NCBI GenBank assembly: GCA_964458275.1
Contig: CAYWIE010000040.1
Location: 1 to 24,810 of the forward strand
Length of the DNA stretch: 24,810 nt
Direction of reading: 5' to 3'
Source of the DNA: HGM04593 sp964458275
GTDB taxonomy: Bacteria > Bacteroidota > Bacteroidia > Bacteroidales > Bacteroidaceae
The notes beneath the pieces were generated by a model, which worked only from the letters and a program-made list of their open reading frames with translations, was not told where the DNA came from and made no database searches. Positions 17,756 to 24,810 of this stretch are shown here, piece after piece; within the stretch, counting starts at the first letter, position 1, and each line of letters starts with the position of its first letter. Position numbers and translations under genes: made by a program.

Positions 17756-18787
17756 ATGGCAAAGAAAGAAGAAATGGAAAATACCGCTGTTTCGGAGAGA
17801 CTGAAAGCTCTCCAGGCGGCGATGGACAAGATAGAGAAGAGCTTCGGCAAGGGTTCAATCATGAAGCTCGGCGACGACAGTGTCGAAGAGATAGATGTTA
17901 TTCCCACAGGTTCTATCGCATTGAACAATGCGCTCGGTGTAGGCGGTTATCCTCGCGGACGAATAATCGAGATATACGGTCCCGAATCATCAGGAAAGAC
18001 AACCCTTGCGATACATGCAATTGCCGAGGCGCAGAAAAACGGCGGAATAGCAGCCATAATAGACGCAGAGCACGCATTCGACCGCTTCTATGCACAGAAA
18101 TTGGGTGCCGACATCGACAATCTGCTGATTTCCCAGCCCGACTGCGGCGAGCAGGCTTTGGAGATAGCCGAACAGCTTATACGCTCGTCTGCAATAGACA
18201 TAATCGTAATCGACTCCGTCGCGGCTCTTACACCCAAGGCAGAAATCGAGGGCGAAATGGGAGACAACAAGGTTGGTCTTCAGGCGCGTCTTATGTCGCA
18301 GGCATTGCGTAAACTGACCTCTGCAATAAGCAAGACGAATACCACATGTATCTTCATCAACCAGTTGCGTGAGAAGATAGGTATCATGTTTGGCAATCCT
18401 GAAACAACAACCGGAGGTAACGCTTTGAAGTTCTATTCGTCAGTCCGCCTCGACATCCGTCGTGTTACTCAGATAAAGGACGGAGAAGATGCAATAGGTA
18501 ATCAGGTGAGAGTGAAGGTTGTGAAAAACAAGGTTGCTCCTCCTTTCCGCAAGGCAGAGTTCGATATTATGTTCGGCGAAGGCATTTCACGCTCCGGTGA
18601 AATTGTAGACCTCGGCGTCGAGTATGGCGTGATAAAGAAAAGCGGTTCTTTCTACAGCTACAACGACACGAAACTGGCACAGGGACGCGACCGTACAAAA
18701 CAGATAGTTGCCGACAATCCCGAATTGGCAGAAGAGCTCGAAGCGCTTATAAGCGAAGCAATGAAAAACTCAAACAATTTAGAATAG
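17756..18787 (+). CDS. recA: RecA recombinase
   Basis: A 343-residue protein that forms ATP-dependent filaments on single-stranded DNA, catalyses strand exchange and drives SOS-repressor cleavage. Walker A is GPESSGKTT (75-83), the start of the core shows PTGSIALNNALGVGG, and the L2 region includes INQLREKIGIMFGNPETTTGG. The length is normal (about 340-350) and no intein or insertion is present. The ATG is 14 bases after the upstream stop and the downstream gene begins 7 bases after the TAG. No LexA-type box is visible in the short upstream gap, so any damage response would have to act at the operon promoter near 16447. Confidence 0.98.
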   Translation: MAKKEEMENTAVSERLKALQAAMDKIEKSFGKGSIMKLGDDSVEEIDVIPTGSIALNNALGVGGYPRGRIIEIYGPESSGKTTLAIHAIAEAQKNGGIAAIIDAEHAFDRFYAQKLGADIDNLLISQPDCGEQALEIAEQLIRSSAIDIIVIDSVAALTPKAEIEGEMGDNKVGLQARLMSQALRKLTSAISKTNTTCIFINQLREKIGIMFGNPETTTGGNALKFYSSVRLDIRRVTQIKDGEDAIGNQVRVKVVKNKVAPPFRKAEFDIMFGEGISRSGEIVDLGVEYGVIKKSGSFYSYNDTKLAQGRDRTKQIVADNPELAEELEALISEAMKNSNNLE

Positions 18788-18794
18788 AAAAAAC

Positions 18795-19982
18795 ATGAAG
18801 AAAACATTCCTTTTGGCAGCTGCTGCGCTGCTTTCATTGGGTTCATTTGCCCAGGAAAAGAAAGAGGGTTTTGAATTTACAGTGGTAAAAGAGAACCCCA
18901 TCACAAGTGTAAAAGACCAGCACCGTGCAGGTACATGCTGGTGCTACTCAAGTCTTGGCTTTATCGAGTCAGAGCTTATCCGTATGGGTAAAGGGGAATT
19001 TGACCTCAGTGAAATGTACATCGTTTACAACACCTACATCGACCGTGCAGACAAGGCAGTGCGCACACATGGCGACGCTTCTTACTCACAGGGCGGTTCT
19101 TTCTACGATGTAATTTACGGAATGAAGACATTCGGTCTTGTTCCTGAGTCAGAGATGCGTCCCGGTGTAATGTATGGCGACACACTCAGCAACCATGGCG
19201 AACTTTCTACTGTAAGCGGTGCTGTTGTTGCAGCAATTGCAGAGGGCAAGAGCAAGTCTCTCCAGATGGGCGTAGACGGCAAACCTCTCTGGAAGAAGAC
19301 TATCGAGGCTATCCATGACATCTATCTTGGCAAACGTCCCGAAAAATTCACATACAAAGGTGTTGAGTACACACCCCAGTCATTCTATGAGTCAATGGGA
19401 TTGAAGGCAGAGGACTATATTTCTTTGACATCTTACACACACCATCCTTTCTACTCTTCATTCGCACTCGAAATTCCCGACAACTGGCGTTGGGCGCAGT
19501 CTTACAACCTTCCTTTGGATGAGTTCATGGAGGTGTTTGACTATGCAATCAACGAAGGTTACACAATTGCATGGGGTAGCGACGTGAGCCCTGCTTTCAA
19601 CAATAGCGTGGCATCACTTCCTGACGAGGTAAAAGCACAGGAGCAGAGCGGTTCCGACATGGCTCACTGGTTGAACCTCCCCGCATCACAGAAGAAGCTC
19701 CATACAAAGCCCCAGCCTCAGAAGTGGGTTACACAGGAGGAGCGTCAGGCTGCATATGACAATTGGGAGACAACCGACGACCACGGTATGCAGATTTACG
19801 GTATCGCAAAAGACCAGCTCGGCAACGAGTACTACATGGTAAAGAACTCATGGGGTCAGGGCGGTGCATACAAAGGTATCTATTATGCATCTAAGGCATT
19901 CGTTCGCTACAAGACTATGAATATCGTAGTTCACAAGAACGCAATTCCTAAGGCTATCCGCAAAAAACTCGGCATCAAGTAA
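18795..19982 (+). CDS. Secreted C1 cysteine peptidase (aminopeptidase C / bleomycin hydrolase-like)
   Basis: A 395-residue papain-fold peptidase with a clear signal peptide (cleavage probably after Ala19, in SFAQE), so it acts outside the cytoplasm. Catalytic residues are visible: Gln42 and Cys48 in DQHRAGTCWCYSS, His330 in DDHGMQIYG and Asn351 in VKNSWG. The long segment between the Cys and His sites fits the C1B (PepC/bleomycin hydrolase) branch, which trims N-terminal residues from peptides. Bacteroidales often carry exported versions. It begins only 7 bases after recA, an odd partner for a secreted peptidase, so co-transcription seems likely but functional linkage is not implied. A strong palindromic terminator follows. 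Confidence 0.9.
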   Translation: MKKTFLLAAAALLSLGSFAQEKKEGFEFTVVKENPITSVKDQHRAGTCWCYSSLGFIESELIRMGKGEFDLSEMYIVYNTYIDRADKAVRTHGDASYSQGGSFYDVIYGMKTFGLVPESEMRPGVMYGDTLSNHGELSTVSGAVVAAIAEGKSKSLQMGVDGKPLWKKTIEAIHDIYLGKRPEKFTYKGVEYTPQSFYESMGLKAEDYISLTSYTHHPFYSSFALEIPDNWRWAQSYNLPLDEFMEVFDYAINEGYTIAWGSDVSPAFNNSVASLPDEVKAQEQSGSDMAHWLNLPASQKKLHTKPQPQKWVTQEERQAAYDNWETTDDHGMQIYGIAKDQLGNEYYMVKNSWGQGGAYKGIYYASKAFVRYKTMNIVVHKNAIPKAIRKKLGIK

Positions 19983-20001
19983 GAGATTGTTTAAATAGTA
20001 T

Positions 20002-20047
20002 AAAAACGGGGTGTTTTTCGAAATATTTCGAAAAACACCCCGTTTTT
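20002..20047 (+). terminator. 46-nt perfect palindrome, intrinsic terminator
   Basis: Arms 20002-20024 and 20025-20047 are perfectly complementary over 23 bp with no spacer (core ACGGGGTGTTTTTCG). An A tract begins the left arm and a T tract ends and follows the right arm (through 20050), the normal arrangement of an intrinsic terminator and potentially active in both directions. It closes the recA-peptidase unit 20 bases after the stop. Confidence 0.9.
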
Positions 20048-20050
20048 TTT

Positions 20051-20162
20051 AAGGCTTTTTTGTAACTTTACAAATTGATTGGGTTAAATTGCCCGATGAA
20101 TTTGCGCATTGTTGAGAAACAGTGCCCTAAAAGGTTGAACGATAAAAAGAAAATATAATATC
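20051..20162 (+). promoter_or_regulatory. Probable promoter and leader for the recJ-recQ operon
   Basis: TAACTTTA at 20063-20070 matches the -7 consensus TAnnTTTG in all but the last base. No TTTG is found at the expected -33 distance because that position falls within the terminator. The leader would be about 85-90 bases and AT-rich. A promoter is expected because the preceding terminator is strong, but this exact box is only a suggestion. Confidence 0.35.
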
Positions 20163-21890
20163 ATGGGTCAGAAATGGAATTATCAACCTCCGACGAAAAT
20201 CGAGAAGGAAGAAGCGCTGCGCCTCGCGGAAGAGTTGGACATGAGTCCCATATTATGCAACCTGCTTCTGAAGCGAGGTATAAAAACGGCTTCTGAGGCA
20301 AAACAGTTCTTTCGCCCCAAGCTGAGCAATCTGCACAACCCGTTTCTAATGAAAGAGATGCGTGTAGCTGTGGATAGGCTCAATGACGCATTGGGACGCA
20401 AAGAACGTATTCTCGTTTACGGCGATTATGATGTCGATGGTACAACAGCAGTTGCGCTTGTATACAAGTTCCTGCAACAGTTCTCTTCGAACATCGACTA
20501 CTACATACCGGACAGGAACGAGGACGGTTACGGAATATCGAGACGTGGAATAGATTATGCCAATTCGACAGGAGTCAAGTTGGTGATAGTTCTCGATTGC
20601 GGTATAAAGGCAATCGAAGAGATAGCTTATGCAAAATCAAAAGGGATTGACTTCATTGTGTGCGACCATCATGTGCCCGATGAAGAGATGCCGTGTGCCG
20701 TGGCAATACTCAACCCCAAGCGTCCCGACTCGACATATCCATGCAATCATCTTTCGGGGTGTGGAGTGGGATTCAAGTTCATGCAGGCATTTGCAATGGA
20801 CAACAATATCCCTGCCGAGAACCTCTATCCGCTGCTCGACCTTGTGGCGGTGAGCATAGCATCGGACCTTGTACCCAACATGGGCGAAAACCGTATACTC
20901 TCCTACCACGGCATCAAGCAACTCAACCATAATCCAAGCATTGGGCTAAAGGCTATCATACAGACTTGCGGCTTGAACGATAAGGAGATAACCATCAACG
21001 ATATAATATTCAAGATAGGTCCGCGTATAAATGCCTCAGGGCGTATACAGCAGGGCAAGGCTGCCGTAGAGTTGCTGGTCGAGAACAATTATACAGCTGC
21101 AATGTCGATGAGCGAGCGGATAAATGAATACAATGAAACACGCAAGGATCTCGACAAGATAATGACAGAAGAGGCAAACAGCATTGTCGACGGGCTCGAG
21201 AATCTCGAAGAGAAACGTGCAATAGTGATATTCAACGAGAAATGGCATCGTGGCGTAATAGGTATAGTAGCATCCCGGTTGACGGAAGATTATCATCGTC
21301 CGGCGGTGGTGATTACCTGCACCGGTGAACTGGCTACCGGTTCGGCACGTTCGGTACCCGGCTTTGACGTCTATAAGGCAATGGAGCATTGTCGCGCTCT
21401 GCTCGAAAATTTTGGCGGACACACCTATGCCGCAGGATTCTCGTTGCTGGTGAAGAATATTCCTGCTTTCAAAGAGGAATTCGAGAAGTATGTTGCCGAG
21501 AACATCCGTCCTGAGCAGACAGATTCGATAATGGAGATAGAGGCGATTCTGGATTTCAAGGATATAACACGCAAGTTCTTCAGCGACCTGAAGAAATTTG
21601 CTCCTCACGGTCCCGACAATCCCAATCCCATATTCTGTACATACAATGTCTACGATTATGGAACAAGCAAGGTTGTAGGTCGCCGTCAGGAGCATATAAA
21701 GCTCGAACTTGTTGACAATAAATCGAACAATGTCATCAACGGTATTGCTTTCGGGCAGAGCGAGCAGGCACGTTACATAAAGTCGAAACAGTCGTTCGAC
21801 ATCTGCTACACTCTCGAAGACAATATATACAAGCACGGCGAAGTGCAGTTGCAAATAGAGAGCATACGTCCCAAAGTGAATGGAAAATAG
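20163..21890 (+). CDS. recJ: Single-stranded-DNA-specific exonuclease RecJ
   Basis: A 575-residue DHH-family 5'-3' exonuclease that resects single-stranded DNA in recombination and base-excision or mismatch repair. Metal-binding motifs are intact: DYDVDGT with Asp88, Asp90 and Asp92; LDCGI near 143; DHH at 168-170; GPRINASGR near 285; and the DHHA1 motif GGHTYAAGF near 419. A C-terminal OB-like region follows. The length is normal. The 3' end overlaps the recQ start by 11 bases, so the two are translated from one message and probably coupled. RecJ and RecQ work together in the RecF-type recombination route, so the pairing makes functional sense. Confidence 0.97.
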   Translation: MGQKWNYQPPTKIEKEEALRLAEELDMSPILCNLLLKRGIKTASEAKQFFRPKLSNLHNPFLMKEMRVAVDRLNDALGRKERILVYGDYDVDGTTAVALVYKFLQQFSSNIDYYIPDRNEDGYGISRRGIDYANSTGVKLVIVLDCGIKAIEEIAYAKSKGIDFIVCDHHVPDEEMPCAVAILNPKRPDSTYPCNHLSGCGVGFKFMQAFAMDNNIPAENLYPLLDLVAVSIASDLVPNMGENRILSYHGIKQLNHNPSIGLKAIIQTCGLNDKEITINDIIFKIGPRINASGRIQQGKAAVELLVENNYTAAMSMSERINEYNETRKDLDKIMTEEANSIVDGLENLEEKRAIVIFNEKWHRGVIGIVASRLTEDYHRPAVVITCTGELATGSARSVPGFDVYKAMEHCRALLENFGGHTYAAGFSLLVKNIPAFKEEFEKYVAENIRPEQTDSIMEIEAILDFKDITRKFFSDLKKFAPHGPDNPNPIFCTYNVYDYGTSKVVGRRQEHIKLELVDNKSNNVINGIAFGQSEQARYIKSKQSFDICYTLEDNIYKHGEVQLQIESIRPKVNGK

Positions 21891-23805
21891 CACGCCATCA
21901 ATAGAAAAATACACCGCGATTCTCAAAAAATATTGGGGATTTGACCAATTCCGCGGAATACAGGAAGAGATCATTACCTCGATAGGAACAGGGCACGACA
22001 CATTGGGACTTATGCCGACGGGTGGTGGAAAGAGCATAACATTCCAGGTGCCCGCATTGGCAACCGACGGACTATGTCTTGTGATAACCCCTCTTGTGGC
22101 TCTGATGAAAGACCAAGTGGCTAACCTCAGAAGCCGTCATATAAAGGCGGCGGCCATCTATTCAGGCATGAAGCATGCCGATATTATAACAGCCCTTGAA
22201 AACTGTATTTTCGGAGACTATAAATTTCTATACGTATCACCCGAACGCTTGTCGTCCGAAATATTCCTGAATAAGATACGTCGTGTCAACGTAAGCATAA
22301 TAACCGTAGACGAAGCGCATTGTATATCCCAATGGGGACACGACTTTCGTCCTGCATACCGCGAAATATCCAAGATACGGGAAATATTCCCTACGGCTCC
22401 GGTGCTTGCGCTCACTGCCACAGCCACCGCAGAGGTAGTCAAAGATATACAGGAACAGCTTGCATTCCGCGAAAGGAAGCGTGTGCATCGCATGAGTTTT
22501 GAGCGCAAGAACCTCTCATATATCGTTCGCACCACAGAAAACAAGGAGAAAGAACTTCTTCACATATTGGACCGCATAAGCGGGGCAACGATAATCTATA
22601 CGCAAAACCGCAAGAAGACACAAGAGGTGGCAGAATTCCTTATCGGCAAAGGCTTCACAGCCGAATTTTATCACGCCGGTCTCAGCGCTCTTGCAAAAGA
22701 TGAGCGCGAGGAGCGTTGGAAAAGCGGAAAATCGCGTATCATGGTGGCAACGAATGCCTTCGGAATGGGTATAGACAAGCCCGATGTGCGATTGGTAATA
22801 CACACCGATCTTCCGAGCTCCATAGAGGCATATTTCCAGGAAGCAGGGCGGGCAGGACGCGACGGCAACCGCGCGTATGCCGTAGCTTTGTATAATAGGA
22901 AAGACGGCGGAATCCTTAAGAAACGCATCTCTGACAACTATCCCGAAAAAGAGTATATCCGAGAGATATACGAACACATATGCTACTACTACAAGATGGC
23001 ACTGGGCGATGGATATAACTGCACCTTCGAATTCTCGCTCACAGACTTCTGCCGCATTTACCATTTTCAGACACTTCAGACCGACAGTGCTTTGAGGATA
23101 CTTACGCGGATGGGCTATCTTGAATATGTCGAAGAGATGGAATATGCTTCGAGCATACACTTTACAGTTGCCAGAGACGAGCTATACAAAATACATGAGG
23201 GCAGCCCGGATGCCGAAAGGCTGCTGACGGCAATCCTGCGCAACTACTGCGGGCTTTTCAGCGAGCAGGTATATATAGACGAAGCTCTGCTATGCAAGCT
23301 CACAGGCATCAGCCGCCATAGGATATATGAGATATTGACCTCTCTCTCCCGTCGTCGCATTATACAGTACCGTCCCTCTAAAAAGACACCGATAATAACC
23401 TTCGCACAACGTCGTGTACTTGCCGAAGAACTGAGATTCGAAAAAGAGGTATACGACGATAGGAAGGCATCGTTCGAAGAACGTATAAATTCGGTCATCA
23501 GATATGCACAGAGCGATGATACGTGCCGTAGCGGAATGCTTCTTGCCTACTTTGGCGAAACAGAGAGCAAAGAGTGCGGCGAGTGCGATGTGTGTAAAAA
23601 GAAGCATCATTCAAGCTTCAATGCAGCTTCCCATGAAGAGGCAGCGAGGGTAATACTGAGTCTCCTCTCCGACGCTAAACCTCATGCTGTGGAGGAACTG
23701 GATGTGCTTCGTCTCTCCAAACAGAAACTGACCGAAGCTCTTCGCAGGCTTGCCGACGAAGATAAGATAGAAGCTGTGGACGGGAAAATACGAATCAAAC
23801 AATAA
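21880..23805 (+). CDS. recQ: ATP-dependent DNA helicase RecQ (long form with insertion before zinc site)
   Basis: A 641-residue 3'-5' helicase. The core is clear: Walker A MPTGGGKS (45-52), DEAH (144-147) followed by the aromatic-rich loop CISQWGHDFRP, and GRAGRDG at 323-329. The zinc-site cysteines are C549, C566, C569 and C572, with the same 17-3-3 spacing as in E. coli RecQ. There the first cysteine follows GRAGRDG by about 50 residues; here it follows by about 225. The extra segment (about 365-535) contains helix-turn-helix-like stretches such as SLTDFCRIYHFQTLQTDSAL and CKLTGISRHRIYEIL. The C-terminus (about 590-641) resembles a small winged helix and there is no HRDC domain. The ATG overlaps recJ by 11 bases. 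I believe this layout is common in Bacteroidetes RecQ proteins. Confidence 0.93.
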   Translation: MENSTPSIEKYTAILKKYWGFDQFRGIQEEIITSIGTGHDTLGLMPTGGGKSITFQVPALATDGLCLVITPLVALMKDQVANLRSRHIKAAAIYSGMKHADIITALENCIFGDYKFLYVSPERLSSEIFLNKIRRVNVSIITVDEAHCISQWGHDFRPAYREISKIREIFPTAPVLALTATATAEVVKDIQEQLAFRERKRVHRMSFERKNLSYIVRTTENKEKELLHILDRISGATIIYTQNRKKTQEVAEFLIGKGFTAEFYHAGLSALAKDEREERWKSGKSRIMVATNAFGMGIDKPDVRLVIHTDLPSSIEAYFQEAGRAGRDGNRAYAVALYNRKDGGILKKRISDNYPEKEYIREIYEHICYYYKMALGDGYNCTFEFSLTDFCRIYHFQTLQTDSALRILTRMGYLEYVEEMEYASSIHFTVARDELYKIHEGSPDAERLLTAILRNYCGLFSEQVYIDEALLCKLTGISRHRIYEILTSLSRRRIIQYRPSKKTPIITFAQRRVLAEELRFEKEVYDDRKASFEERINSVIRYAQSDDTCRSGMLLAYFGETESKECGECDVCKKKHHSSFNAASHEEAARVILSLLSDAKPHAVEELDVLRLSKQKLTEALRRLADEDKIEAVDGKIRIKQ

Positions 23806-23830
23806 CCAATCAGGTAAAATAAACAGAATA

Positions 23831-24310
23831 ATGAAAAAGATAATGTTTGTATGCCATGGCAATATATGCCGTTCGCCGATGGCTGAGTTCATATTTAAGG
23901 ATAAAGTGCGCAGAGCTGGTGTCGAGGAAGAGTTTTATATATGTTCGGCTGCAACAAGCAGCGAAGAGATAGGCAATGGTGTCTATCCTCCGGCGCTCTA
24001 CGAATTGGGAAGAAACAATATCTTCGTTGACAAGAACAAGCGTGCCATGCGCATCACTCGCGACGATTATCAGGAATATGATATGATAATTGTGATGGAG
24101 GAGTATAACATCAGAAACTTGAGTGCAGTGGCAGGGTTCGACCCGCAGAACAAGATATGGAAACTGCTCGATTTTGAAAATCCCGATGCGGTAGAGCAGT
24201 GTGCCGGCGGAGATATTTCCGACCCGTGGTATCATGGCAATTTCCACAAGACATTCAAGGAGATTGACAAAGGTTGCAGCGGGCTGCTCAAATATTTAGA
24301 AGCAATTTGA
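23831..24310 (+). CDS. Low-molecular-weight protein tyrosine phosphatase
   Basis: A 159-residue cytoplasmic phosphatase. The P-loop CHGNICRS (Cys8 to Ser15) is the CX5R(S/T) site at the N-terminus that defines the family. The general acid is Asp131 in ISDPWYHGNF. The fold and length fit low-molecular-weight PTPs, which dephosphorylate tyrosine residues, in bacteria often on capsule or exopolysaccharide kinases; no such kinase is in this window. It follows recQ by 25 bases with no promoter, so it is probably the last gene of the recJ-recQ operon. The last four codons and the stop (LEAI, stop) lie within the left inverted repeat of the downstream element, so the native C-terminus may have been altered by insertion. 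Confidence 0.95.
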   Translation: MKKIMFVCHGNICRSPMAEFIFKDKVRRAGVEEEFYICSAATSSEEIGNGVYPPALYELGRNNIFVDKNKRAMRITRDDYQEYDMIIVMEEYNIRNLSAVAGFDPQNKIWKLLDFENPDAVEQCAGGDISDPWYHGNFHKTFKEIDKGCSGLLKYLEAI

Positions 24311-24318
24311 ATTTTATT
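24296..24318 (+). repeat. Left terminal inverted repeat of the element
   Basis: It pairs with 24614-24636 at 21 of 23 positions; the two mismatches are adjacent (24304-24305). It overlaps the final codons and TGA of the phosphatase gene. Confidence 0.75.
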
Positions 24319-24386
24319 GTAAAAGTTTTCTGTATTCGCGGCTTAGTTTCGGTTTCTTTAACTGAGTTTATCTCCTTCGCACCTCA

Positions 24387-24411
24387 GCCATATCAAGCAA
24401 GCTTGTATGGC
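24387..24411. repeat. Hairpin GCCATA-CAAG / CTTG-TATGGC
   Basis: A 6-bp stem (24387-24392 with 24406-24411), one bulged T at 24393, then a 4-bp stem (24394-24397 with 24102+300, that is 24402-24405) closing a CAAG loop. It lies inside the inverted-repeat-bounded element. Confidence 0.6.
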
Positions 24412-24448
24412 GTTCGGTTTGGCGTCGATTGAGTCTATTTTAGGCATC

Positions 24449-24505
24449 TTTTCATTGTTATCTTTTGGAAATAGCCCGCTATTCCCTGCAAGATAACAAT
24501 GAAAA
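24449..24505. repeat. 16-bp perfect inverted repeat with nested inner stem
   Basis: Arms 24449-24464 and 24490-24505 are perfectly complementary (TTTTCATTGTTATCTT). The 25-base spacer is itself nearly palindromic: AATAGC at 24470-24475 faces GCTATT at 24478-24483, with GG/CC beyond a bulged A. It is the strongest stem inside the element. Confidence 0.8.
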
Positions 24506-24613
24506 TCTACTCTAAAGTTGTGGTTAAGCGAGCGCGATGTGAACTTGTTCACAAATTGCTCAGCGAGTGATAGCAACTTCAACAAGGTTAAAATAGCTCT
24601 CAAATAAATTCGA

Positions 24614-24636
24614 AATAAAATTCAAACAGCTTCTAA
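24614..24636 (+). repeat. Right terminal inverted repeat of the element
   Basis: It is complementary to 24296-24318 at 21 of 23 positions and nearly identical in direct orientation to 3675-3697 (22 of 23). It ends in GCTTCTAA. Confidence 0.75.
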
Positions 24637-24810
24637 GGCTACAGATGATTAACCACTTTTCAATAATAATTCGTAAATTTGGAATAATCTCATAATCCGC
24701 TAAGAATAAAAAGTTTATGCGGAATGTTCAAGAACGAGGTAATGAGTTGGCAACCGTTCTGATTTCTACATACTTGCGTGATTTGCATTGATGTACAACT
24801 CATCTTGGAA
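24637..24810 (+). promoter_or_regulatory. AT-rich tail with a possible promoter
   Basis: TAAATTTG at 24674-24681 is a perfect -7 match to the Bacteroidetes consensus, without a good -33 TTTG. It could drive a gene beyond the window. Downstream there is a 24-codon frame (24717-24791) whose stop overlaps another ATG at 24791, which runs off the edge. Neither frame is recognisable. Nothing else is seen here. Confidence 0.3.

Larger units (their letters stand above)
24296..24636. mobile_element. 341-bp inverted-repeat-bounded structured element (MITE-like candidate)
   Basis: The block is bounded by 23-bp inverted repeats at 24296-24318 and 24614-24636 (outer 8 bp TTAGAAGC/GCTTCTAA, a 2-bp mismatch, then 13 perfect bp TTTGAATTTTATT). 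Inside are several stem-loops: 24387-24411, 24449-24505, and a CTTG-loop hairpin at 24538-24553, the last two enclosed by an outer stem 24431-24442/24589-24599. I see no transposase and no obvious target-site duplication. A minus-strand frame (24603 to 24358, 81 codons) lies wholly inside and is not convincingly a gene. The right end recurs at 3675-3697. It may be a non-autonomous mobile element, a dispersed repeat or a structured RNA. Confidence 0.6.

Noticed and set aside
21036..22037. 333-codon minus-strand frame across the recJ-recQ junction
   Set aside because: It is antisense to two conserved repair genes and has no recognisable motif.
24358..24603. 81-codon minus-strand frame inside the inverted-repeat element
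   Set aside because: It runs through all the internal stems, so its reading follows from the palindromes. It has no domain, signal or initiation context. It is kept only as a possibility until copies can be compared for coding-type substitution.
24287..24645. Target-site duplication flanking the element
   Set aside because: The bases outside the two repeats (AAATA on the left, GGCTA on the right) do not form a direct repeat.
24717..24791. 24-codon frame near the right edge whose stop overlaps another ATG
   Set aside because: It is too short and unrecognised, and the following frame is cut by the window edge.

Overview
This 24.8 kb window looks like a chromosomal segment from a Bacteroidales bacterium, probably a gut commensal. 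The clues are OmpA/beta-propeller and FAS1 lipoproteins with SCN, SCS and SCG lipoboxes, a PorE-like gene, a large modular GH31 glycosidase, a carboxynorspermidine-type dehydrogenase, A-rich leaders without Shine-Dalgarno sites, and promoters of the Bacteroidetes type (-33 TTTG, -7 TAnnTTTG). All fifteen complete genes are on the + strand. I saw no tRNA, rRNA, CRISPR array, transposase or prophage gene.

Left part (1-9363): the last codons of an upstream gene, a FAS1-domain lipoprotein, a strong hairpin, a GTG-started AGCS sodium/amino-acid symporter, the Tex RNA-binding protein, a ModF-like double ABC ATPase, and a TPR/beta-propeller/OmpA lipoprotein that resembles PorE of the type IX secretion system. 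Middle (9421-15932): a secreted multidomain GH31 enzyme (catalytic barrel, FN3, CBM32-like, dockerin, cohesin-like), an M3 zinc peptidase lipoprotein, and a small multi-cysteine C_GCAxxG_C_C protein. Together these suggest glycoprotein breakdown outside the cytoplasm. Next come a single-gene unit for a 66-residue winged-helix protein with its own promoter and terminator (16057-16366), then a promoter leading into carboxynorspermidine dehydrogenase, recA and a secreted C1 peptidase, closed by a 46-nt perfect palindrome terminator. The right part (20163-24310) is a tight recJ-recQ-phosphatase operon.

Most of the window is ordinary core genome. The one structure that known genes do not explain is a 341-bp block at 24296-24636. 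It is bounded by 23-bp inverted repeats (21 of 23 paired), is filled with nested stem-loops, and has its left end inside the last codons of the phosphatase gene. A near-identical copy of its right end stands alone at 3675-3697, and a weaker copy lies at 16380-16396. It looks like a small interspersed (MITE-like) element or a structured RNA, and is the best candidate here for something undescribed.
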